From Saccoglossus kowalevskii (Eukaryota; Hemichordata; Enteropneusta; Harrimaniidae), in assembly GCF_000003605.2 (NCBI RefSeq), contig NW_003149765.1, forward strand, positions 1,361,137 through 1,377,012: DNA of 15,876 bases, given 5' to 3'. Made by a program: the position numbers and the translations under genes. The notes under the pieces were generated by a model. The model was not told the origin of the DNA, made no database searches, and was given only the letters and a program-made list of their open reading frames with translations. Shown one piece after another: positions 8,743 to 15,876 of the stretch. Numbering within the stretch: position 1 is the stretch's first letter; the number at the start of each line of letters is the position of its first letter.

Positions 8743-8930
8743 TACTGTAATTCACTTCAGTTTTGCGAGTGACAAATTTCCGCTAGACTGTAAAAATAAA
8801 CTTTCATAATGACAATTTCTGTGGAATCCTACGGTAATGACTTTTGTGAATTTTTGTCGTATTGAATGCCATGAAATCCTCAAATTGTGAAAATGGTTTA
8901 TACAAAAAAAAAACAATTGTAGGACATATG
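8743..8930. mobile_element. Decayed MITE fragment, left end only
   Basis: TACTGTAATTCACTTCAGTT at 8743 resembles the TA-CTGTAAA ends of the two MITE-like elements in this window. It is followed by repeated motifs such as TTTTGCGAGTGACAAATTTC and by GTGAATTTTTGTCG and AATTGTGAAAATGG, which look like tandem variants of one TTCGCGA-type unit after CpG loss. I could not find a matching right terminus, so the right edge is approximate. Confidence 0.4.
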
Positions 8931-9015
8931 TAAGACGTAGTTAATTATTCCCTTTTTAGTATTGTTCTAATTAGTGAATCTCTCTTTCAATTTGGCAGTT
9001 GTGCTATAGCTAATA

Positions 9016-9030
9016 TCCCAGAATGCAAAG
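9016..9030 (+). promoter_or_regulatory. ZNF143/STAF-like motif
   Basis: TCCCAGAATGCAAAG matches the core TCCCARMATGC of the ZNF143 (STAF) site known from snRNA and many mRNA promoters. No snRNA or gene start was recognised beside it, so function is unproven. Confidence 0.3.
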
Positions 9031-10162
9031 CTGCAAGCAAACCAACAACATATTATTATTCTGAATGTTCATGCTGGGTAGATTGTTCCTTTGTTAAAGT
9101 TTATTTTTGTGTAAAATGAAGAACAGAAGAATTGAGTTTGTATTTGTCTGTGTGTTTTCCCCCCATTGCTCAATTATGTTGACCATGCATGCACCTATTG
9201 TTTCGATTTGGACTAAGTTTATATTTTGCCTCAGTCCACCTATAAGCAGCTTTTCGTATCTGATCTCATCTCGTTTTGACATCCATCTTTAATTAAATAC
9301 GATTGAAAAGCACCGTTCATTTTGCTATCCAGGATTTGTACATTTAGACACACAAAAAAGCTACTAACTTTTAAATTAAAAATACAAGCACACTGCGTCT
9401 TTGTATCAGCTCGATCTGTATCATTGAGAAATTCCAGCACACCTAGCAACAGTGCCGCAAAAAAGCAGGCATTTTAACCTTGGAAAAATGTCCTGTTTGA
9501 TCAGTGTTCAGGCTGTTTACCTGCCAAAATACTCTCCTGGTTCTTGTTAGTTTTTCTCACAATGAAAGCCGTTGTTTAAGACTCTTAATCGAAAAAACAT
9601 CTATTGGGTGGATCCGTGGAGACTGCAACTTGTGTTCGATATGTTCGGTTTAATATTTCATTACCTTTTAATTCTGTTATACAGCAGACTCGCATTCCTT
9701 CACACAGCCAGCCTATATAAAATGGCATAAACTCTAATCAAATATACTTTATGTGCTATAAAAGAATACTTGTTGCTTTATTGTGTTATTACTTTAATTT
9801 ATAATGTGGCTTGCTGTGGCCCCTTGAAAATCACTGAACCTACATTACTATAGCGCACAAAATAATTCTTTTTGACTACACTAGATGATGTTTTACTTGC
9901 GATAAAATTCTGCATTCATAAATGTTGCGAGTATAATATTCATCCAAAAATTTGGCAAAAGAAATTTGTTAACAAGGTTTCTCAAGGTGGACCTGCATTC
10001 CACATTATGCTTACATACATACGTACATAAATACGTGCCCTGGGAGTATTTCCCCCAGTTGTAAAAAAATTGAATAATCGTCAGTTAATTTTCACCTGCT
10101 TTCATGAAACCCGATTTAGTGTCGTGAGACCGGACTCTGACAGAATAGACGAAAGCTTAATG

Positions 10163-10178
10163 GGGTCAGTTGAGGTCA
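10163..10178 (+). promoter_or_regulatory. DR4-type nuclear receptor half-site pair
   Basis: GGGTCA and AGGTCA lie in direct repeat with a 4-nt spacer (GTTG). DR4 is the arrangement bound by thyroid-hormone-type and LXR-type receptors with RXR. It lies about 2.5 kb upstream of the RELN start, in a locally more G+C-rich patch (10100-10280). Confidence 0.3.
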
Positions 10179-12130
10179 CCTTAGGCGTGATATACAATAT
10201 GCTATTGACACTGTATCATTCTTTTGCTTGCTGTTTAGCTGGGTATTGTGGAAACAGATTAGTAAACAAACAACAGATTATGGGTAAACAAGGCTCTTAT
10301 TGATGAACACAAGACAATACGCAAATATTGCAGCCACTGCCAACTCTTTTCTATTAAGATTCTCAACTATTTCTGTTTAAAATTGGAGAATTTTTATCCA
10401 ATCTTGTTGTTTTATTAAAAAAAACATTATTTATCATAAACATAAATAATTTAAATAAATAATTTCAAATGTCTTTACTTAAATCTTGCTGTGAAGAGAT
10501 ATCATAAAAGATAATAAAAAAAAACAAAAACATTATCTTGAATCGTGTTCTCTGCATACAAGTATCTGATATGCTTTCATTCATAAACAAACTCAGTCAA
10601 TATGCAATCACAATCAAATACTTCAAAAAAAATTTCAGAATAAAAAATAAATGTTCGGCTTCTTTTATTGTATGATTAAGACCTTTGCTGCTATACTTGC
10701 CTCGAAATTAAATATTCTTATCTGGGGCTTTGAACTCGGATAGTTTACTCAAGATTTACTTAGGAATTAAGTTGTTAGATTTCAACAGACATATGTCACA
10801 TAAATCTTTGATATTACTAATAAATTTAATGGCAAAAACTACCAAAATGCCAGTTTTATCATATCTTAGATTCATGTATAACTGGGTCGAAATTACATGT
10901 GGTACCAAATGTATAAACGCATGGCGATAAATGTATATCACATGGCATAAATGTATAATTTCATGCATTATGCTTGAAATTAATTTTTATTCAAATGTAT
11001 TTTCATTTTAGTAGAGTATTACATGAATGAAAAGAAATGTTGTCTTGGGGTTTTTAAACTACATTTCTATTGATGCTAATGTTTGTTAAATGTCGTAACT
11101 GAGCATGTTCAGAATGATTGATTATATTGTAGAATGGTTTTGTGATGTCAGTGTTTGACATGTGGTTAACCCTCTCCTATTGATAACAATACTTTGACTT
11201 TTTTCATCGCCATGGAAATGCTACCGTATAATCATTATTTATAATGTATTGGTAATGTTTTCACCTACATTGTTGTATAATGGCTTTAGCCTTAATCACT
11301 TGCCTTCATATATTAGAAGTATACTTTAATGGTTTGTATTGGGTCAGCATTTCCGCTGGAGTCTAGAATTTGTTTTATAACCTACTGAAATTTGGGGTTG
11401 ACCATCATAAACTCTGTAGGAAGGGGTGGGCGGGTGATTGATTTTTTTAAAATAAAAATCTGCACAGAAAACAAATTGGGAAAATTGCAGAAAAATGTAT
11501 ATTCATAAAAAACAGTGATAAGCCCCCCCCCCCAAAAAACTTGATCAAGGGGAAACAATAATTTACAGTAACAGTAGTTATACCTTTCATCCTTGTCTAT
11601 AACTGCAATTTAAATAAATATTTCACCACTGTGTGGCAGAAAATACATTAGAAAGCATGTGGGTCTCGTACAATGTATATTTTTCTCTGGGTGGTGTGTA
11701 TTCTTTATTTCCTGTACAAAACCATTTTTAATTTGATGCCAATCATCATGTAAATTTGGTTGAAATATTGGATAGTGAAATTCAATATTAAAACTTTATT
11801 ATAAAATAAATAGGTAAAACTGAAATATTTCTGTGAAAATTGTAATAGTGATCGACTCTACTAAAATATCCGGGAAATTATAGATTGATAATAATGAAAT
11901 AGTCTGTAAAAATATTTTGGTATATTACTTTAACATTGTATTCTTAGTCCCTCACACCTTCCATCCCTACTTGTAATTAATGGTGCAGCCCCTGATAACA
12001 GTTCAAATCTTTTGACTGGATTATCAGCTATTACTCGGCAACTCGGGGCAAACTGTCAAACTTTTCAAGAATAGGCCGGGTGTGATATGTTCAAATTGTG
12101 GCTATCTGCCGGTCTTTGACATACTTGCAA

Positions 12131-12628
12131 ATTGGACATTTTACCTCTGTCATCAGTGAGTTCCCCGCGCCAATGAGTTGTAGTGGTATTTTGACTGCAG
12201 ACGTAGGTATTGATATTCTAAAGCGGTGTTAAGTGTGAATGAACAAAGGCATTATATACTATTGTGCCGTGTAGTCAAGTCCTTTTAAGAAAAAAAAAAA
12301 GTAGCCTGGGTAAAGTTCTTCTGCTCTTAGCCGACAATCTACCACACGGACAAGCTGATATCAAGCGGAACATCCGAGACTGCAGATACCACTGTTTAAT
12401 GACTGAACTGTCAACATCTGGTATACTTTTAACTCTTCTCTTAGTATAAGGATTAAACGTTCATACGATAGATGAGTGGGCGTCGGGAACATCTAATTCA
12501 TCCACGCTGAGTTATCAGGGAATAGGCAGTGAACAGAAGTTTGAACTGTTGGTTACATTGCTTGGCAGTGGAACTTTTGAGTGCAAGCGATGTGTTGAAA
12601 GATCACCCATCTTGTTTCTGAATCGGTG
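12131..12628 (+). promoter_or_regulatory. RELN: Putative RELN proximal promoter and 5' UTR
   Basis: Base composition becomes less AT-rich here. Visible elements are an inverted CCAAT box (ATTGG, 12131-12135), TTCCCCGCGCC overlapping a forward CCAAT (12161-12174), a SOX-like AACAAAG (12242-12248) and a TATA-like TATATAC (12253-12259). If the TATA-like site is used, transcription would begin near 12280-12290, leaving a 5' UTR of about 340 nt. That leader has two short upstream frames, one ATG in 12396-12450 ending at TAA and one near 12472. The start site is inferred, not observed. Confidence 0.35.
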
Positions 12629-12839
12629 ATGTTTTTGACCATGAATTTTATAACGGTCGTCACCCTTGGGGTGATGGTGGGTATGTCATGGGGTATGTTC
12701 TCCGGTATGCAGCCGTTTTTCTTTATGTGTAACTTTGAAGGAGGATTAGACCAAGCGGGTGTGGACAGTGATGAAGTCACGCTAAGTGTGTCTATAGTTG
12801 GCAACCCGTCGTACTACACACCTGGGCAGATGTATCAGG
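12629..12839 (+). CDS. RELN: Reelin, first coding exon (signal peptide and start of reeler domain), 3' partial
   Basis: Reelin is a large secreted matrix glycoprotein; in vertebrates it signals through lipoprotein receptors to Dab1. An in-frame TGA at 12596 makes ATG 12629 the first possible start. ATG 12641 (ACCATGA) has the better Kozak context and would begin the signal peptide MNFITVVTLGVMVGMSWG. After it comes MQPFFFMC, then DEVTLSVSIVGNPSYYTPGQ and MYQ. This aligns with the vertebrate reelin N-terminus (SPFFFLC, then EVLISLHIAGNPTYYVPGQ), including the first reeler-domain cysteine. Seventy codons plus one base precede the donor CAGG|gtaagc, so the next exon must start in phase 1; a Val codon (G|TN) is expected. 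No exon 2 was found. F-spondin also has a reeler domain, but PFFF-C and NPxYYxPGQ fit reelin best. Confidence 0.85.
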
Positions 12840-14296
12840 GTAAGCCAATGATTTTTTTCTTTGTTACTTGTAGTGGTGTGATGTCTATATGTTGATTATT
12901 TTAAATATTTGAATTTAAAATTTCAGCGATTTGATTTATTTAAAAAAACTAGAAAAAAATTTGCTGCAAACTGCTGATGTTTTTAAACAGTTGGAACTGA
13001 CAATTATGGCTTTTTTTAACAATAACTAAGTTTTTCTTTTTGTTAATGTGCTTTTGTCAACTTCCGTCTCTTAGCATAGTTTGTGCGACACATATCCTGT
13101 CGCACAATACACGTATGACAGCTTTTCACTTTTCAACTTTTTTCCCGTAGCATCCTTATTATAATACTGCCCTAATGTTGTTATTCCTTTCTTGTGGTGG
13201 CTGTTTTATTTCCGCTCAGCACCCATAAATTAACTAAATTGCCTTCTAATTGCCGAATTGTTGAAAATAAAGTTACTCTAGCGACCCTGAAACAAGCTAT
13301 CCCTCTTTAGGTACATTAAGATACAGGTACCTGGTGAATTGATACTGACGTTTGGCGACAACTCCTCAACTTATCGTAGAATCAGTAACAGAACTATTTG
13401 CATTACAAGAGGTTTCCTTCAATTTCTATCCCTCTATAGAGTACCATAGTGGTATTAAATAACATGTATTGGTGCAGAATGAAACATTACCTCTTGTTTT
13501 TTTTGTTTATTTTTTAATTTTGGGAGCTGGGTAATGTTTAATTTCATGGTCTAACTGGGCTCACTGAGGCTTATAACGAAAGTAATCGCAATCAGTCCAG
13601 AAATGATCAATGTTGTTTATTCAGTTTTGACAACCCTTCTCTTCAAAGAGAGAAAAGAATAAGAAACTGAAGCTTGATTTCAATTTCACCGTAACTTTGG
13701 TGCACCTTTACAATCTATTGGAACAGCTCTCTGTTAACATGATTCTTTGGTATACAATCCATGCATACAAGCACCACCTTTTATTTTTTACACACAAAAC
13801 CCATCCCATCTGCTTTGGGAATTTTTATATTTAGATGTGTACAGTACTTCATGTTTCTTTATGATTCGTCTATACACTGTGTTGGTTGAAATTAGACTAT
13901 CGTTTTATGCTGTCTGAATGTGTATTGAACTCGCTAAGCGCCAGAGACAAAAGCATCCTTGACTTTATCTCCAGATCCTTGACTTTTCTTTCAGGTAATC
14001 ACAGTATTCATTCACTGAATCCTATTAGGGCTGGGTCATGTGAAATTAGTAAATTCAGTTTGGTCTAAAAGCACTTTTCACGACCATGATGTGATACTGT
14101 AATATGGAAGCCCAATATGACCAGATTTTGAGGTGGTTACAACTTGACACCCTCGCAATACATTTATTAGAAGAAAAACAAAAAGTGATTTCTTACATTC
14201 AAGATATTTACCGAACATTAATTTGAGGAAAGTTTATATTTGTTTTTCACACATGAATCAAGGAATGAATAATGTTTGTGTTTGTTTCTTTATGTA
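12840..14296 (+). other. RELN: RELN intron 1, proximal part
   Basis: The intron starts GTAAGCC. I found no acceptor followed by a reeler continuation (expected something like V-x-S-T-T-x-F-D-G). It contains a perfect inverted repeat at 13081-13107 and a 20-nt tandem duplication at 13955-13994 (ATCCTTGACTTTATCTCCAG then ATCCTTGACTTTTCTTTCAG). Confidence 0.6.
13081..13107. repeat. Perfect 10-bp inverted repeat, 7-nt loop
   Basis: TTGTGCGACA and TGTCGCACAA flank CATATCC. Pairing is perfect and includes a CpG on each arm, unusual for this AT-rich intron. Confidence 0.85.
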
Positions 14297-15007
14297 CTGT
14301 AAAACCATTTATTTTCACTCACACTTAATTTTGCTATTAATCTTTGAACAATTTCACTTGGTTTTAAGTTCACAAGCGAGTTCTATTGTTTTAAGTTCAC
14401 AAACGAGTTCTATTGTTTTAAGTTCACAAACGAGTTCTATTGTTTTAAGTTCACAAACGAGTTCTATTGTTTTAAGTTCACAAGCGAGTTCACAAGCGAG
14501 TTCTATGTTTTAAGTTCACAAGCGAGTTCTATTGTTTTAAGTTCACAAACGAGTTCTATTGTTTTAAGTTCACAAACGAGTTCTATTGTTTTAAGTTCAC
14601 AAACGAGTTCTATTGTTTTAAGTTCACAAACGAGTTCTATTGTTTTAAGTTCACAAGCGAGTTCTATTGTTTTAAGTTCACAAGGAGTTCTATTGTTTTA
14701 AGTTCACAAGCGAGTTCTATTGTTTTAAGTTCACAAGCGAGTTCTATTGTTTTAAGTTCACAAACGAGTTCTATTGTTTTAAGTTCACAAGTGAGTTCTA
14801 TTGTTATAAGTTCACAAGCGAGTTCTATTGTTTTAAGTTCACAAACGAGTTCTATTGTTTTAAGTTCACAAACGAGTTCTATTGTTTTAAGTTCACAAAC
14901 GAGTTCTATTGTTATTTTACATTCTCACATGGATTTAATTTAGCAGATTTTCCTTATCACTAAAAATAGTGAAATTTAAAAATGATGAATAATTAATGCT
15001 TTTACAG
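14297..15007. mobile_element. MITE-like element, TA-flanked, carrying a minisatellite core (long copy)
   Basis: The left end is CTGTAAAACCATTTATTTTC and the right end is TTTACAG. TA flanks both sides (14295-14296 and 15008-15009). The reverse complement of the right end reads CTGTAAAAGCATTAATTATT, matching the left end. The termini match the 209-bp element at 2532-2740, so both belong to one family. The core (about 14361-14911) is a 27-bp minisatellite, which accounts for the 711-bp length. It has no transposase and is therefore non-autonomous. It lies in RELN intron 1. Confidence 0.72.
14361..14911 (+). repeat. 27-bp minisatellite, about 20 units, inside the MITE
   Basis: The unit is TTTTAAGTTCACAAACGAGT followed by TCTATTG. 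I counted 20 units plus one internal 12-bp partial unit at about 14484. The main variant is AAACGAG versus AAGCGAG; unit 12 has lost CG (CAAGGAG) and unit 16 reads GTGAG. Since 27 is a multiple of 3, part of it reads as a 9-residue repeat (VLSSQTSSI), but frame breaks within the array argue against a protein. Confidence 0.97.
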
Positions 15008-15009
15008 TA

Positions 15010-15876
15010 CACAAAATCTGCAATTTACTTTAAAATTTCTAATATAATGAATGTGCTGTAGACTGGTATTTTTGTTGCTGTCAGAACTGTGCTGTATATA
15101 GAACTGCTGTGTAAGTTTCACTGTTGAAAAATGTTGTAGTTTCCTGTAAAATGAGTAGTTTATACAGTATGTAGTCTCAGTATATTTAAACTAGGCAACT
15201 GAGAAACAGCTCATTGTCAGGGCTGTTAATTTAAAACATGTAGGTAGCAAATGTAATCTTTGTTTTTTTTTTTTTTGGGGGGGGGTTGTTGAAGGTGATT
15301 TCAGTTATTGTGTGCAAAAACTTCACTGAGATGTTTTCAAAGTTTGTTTCATTTTTTTCACACTTGCAAACTTATGTTTAGAGAGGAAATAGGGTTGAAT
15401 GTTAAATGATATTTATTGCATGCAAGTTTTATTTATCCTGGACACTTACATTCAGACTTAAAGATCATTGCCTTTTATATTCTGTGAACTGTTTGGATTT
15501 AAGGAGAGATAAAATTGGTGAAAATCATGATATTTTGTAGCATTGAAAATTTGTCGGAATCCTAAAAACACATACCGGTATTCAGAGACGAGTGAAATTT
15601 TGATTTTGATTGCGAAAGTTCCTAGCAATAAACATTTTACAGTATACAACCCTTTAGAGAAAATCTTGTATTAGAATTTGGATTGAACGCTGTCCAATTT
15701 ATGCTGTGTTTGGTTCAGACTGACTGTATTGTATACTTGTACATGTACACTGTAGTGATAATTAGTATCTAAAGCAATCTGAGTCTAATCTGAAATAATT
15801 GTACAATTTTTTTCAGTCTTGTAGGTGCCTTCCATGGTCTTGTCAAGATGATAGTGGAACAGTTCCATGTGATTAA
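15010..15876 (+). other. RELN: RELN intron 1, distal part
   Basis: No reelin exon was recognised. It contains a 14-T/9-G homopolymer junction (15263-15285), a 10-bp palindrome ATACCGGTAT (15572-15581), and a solitary MITE-like right terminus ending at 15642. A pyrimidine-rich acceptor-like site near 15816 opens a short frame to the window edge, but it does not resemble reelin. Confidence 0.5.
15582..15642. mobile_element. Solitary MITE-like right terminus
   Basis: TTTTACAG ends at 15642 and is followed by TA. The reverse complement begins CTGTAAAATGTTTATTGC and later contains AATTTCACT, as in the two larger family members. No matching left end was found nearby, so this is a fragment and its left border is a guess. 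Confidence 0.35.

Larger units (their letters stand above)
8931..12099. other. Intergenic spacer upstream of RELN; no gene seen
   Basis: No exon was supported on either strand. Small items are a ZNF143-like motif (9016-9030), a DR4 nuclear-receptor-like site (10163-10178), a diverged ATAAATGTATA tandem (about 10908-10965), and an 11-C run (11523-11533). Short open frames at 9094-9449, 10070-10303 and 10730-10968 overlap one another on opposite strands and have no domain features. Confidence 0.5.

Noticed and set aside
12264-12449. A 61-codon open frame before RELN
   Set aside because: Its apparent start is not in a convincing context, the product has no recognisable features, and it falls in the inferred promoter/5' UTR.
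12553-12804. An 83-codon minus-strand open frame over RELN exon 1
   Set aside because: It is the antisense shadow of the reelin exon, which has clear family motifs on the + strand.
13995-14067. Possible exon after the TTTTCTTTCAG acceptor at about 13994
   Set aside because: In phase 1 it reads NHSIHSLNPIRAGS and then stops. There is no reelin similarity, and the acceptor lies in a local tandem duplication.
14223-14513. A 96-codon open frame reading a VLSSQTSSI repeat, like a secreted repetitive protein
   Set aside because: It is the 27-bp minisatellite read in frame. Partial units and deletions break the frame within the array, and it lies inside a transposon in an intron.
15817-15876. Possible second RELN exon at the right edge, after a T-rich acceptor
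   Set aside because: With the AG at 15815-15816, phase 1 gives an early stop. With the AG before GTGCCTTCC the frame is open (GAFHGLVKMIV) but does not match the reeler continuation expected after YYTPGQ.

Overview
The window is animal nuclear DNA. It is AT-rich, coding sequence is split by GT-AG introns, and it holds minisatellites, pentanucleotide repeats and short non-autonomous transposons. It contains no prokaryotic operon structure, rRNA, CRISPR array or tRNA that I could recognise. A reelin gene points to a bilaterian outside the fly/nematode group, such as a mollusc, annelid, echinoderm, hemichordate or amphioxus. The species cannot be fixed from the sequence.

Two genes lie head-to-tail on the + strand. 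The first is the C-terminal half of ORC5 (origin recognition complex subunit 5). It has five exons between 983 and 3910 that splice in one continuous frame to a stop, followed by a short 3' UTR with AATAAA at 4130. Its AAA+ ATPase exons must lie left of the window. The second is the first coding exon of reelin (RELN), about 12629-12839. It carries a signal peptide and the start of the reeler domain, and the rest lies right of the window. From memory of the human map, ORC5 and RELN are also neighbours in the same transcriptional order in human, so this looks like conserved microsynteny.

Layout: 1-202 has a possible minus-strand coding piece of unknown identity beside a GCGTA-rich cluster; 983-4135 is the ORC5 3' half; 4774-5601 is a 36-bp minisatellite of about 23 units; 5602-12100 is mostly featureless spacer with a 209-bp fold-back element (6968-7176), microsatellites and a decayed transposon end; 12100-12628 is the probable RELN promoter and 5' UTR; 12629-12839 is RELN exon 1; 12840-15876 is the start of RELN intron 1. 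That intron holds a 711-bp TA-flanked inverted-repeat element whose core is a 20-copy, 27-bp minisatellite.

The most interesting non-genic observation links 2532-2740 and 14297-15007. They are two members of one MITE-like family (CTGTAAA...TTTACAG ends, TA flanks). The short member has a single copy of a segment resembling the unit expanded about 20-fold in the long member. ORC5 (replication licensing, nucleus) and reelin (secreted matrix glycoprotein) have no known functional link, so their linkage is likely historical or regulatory.
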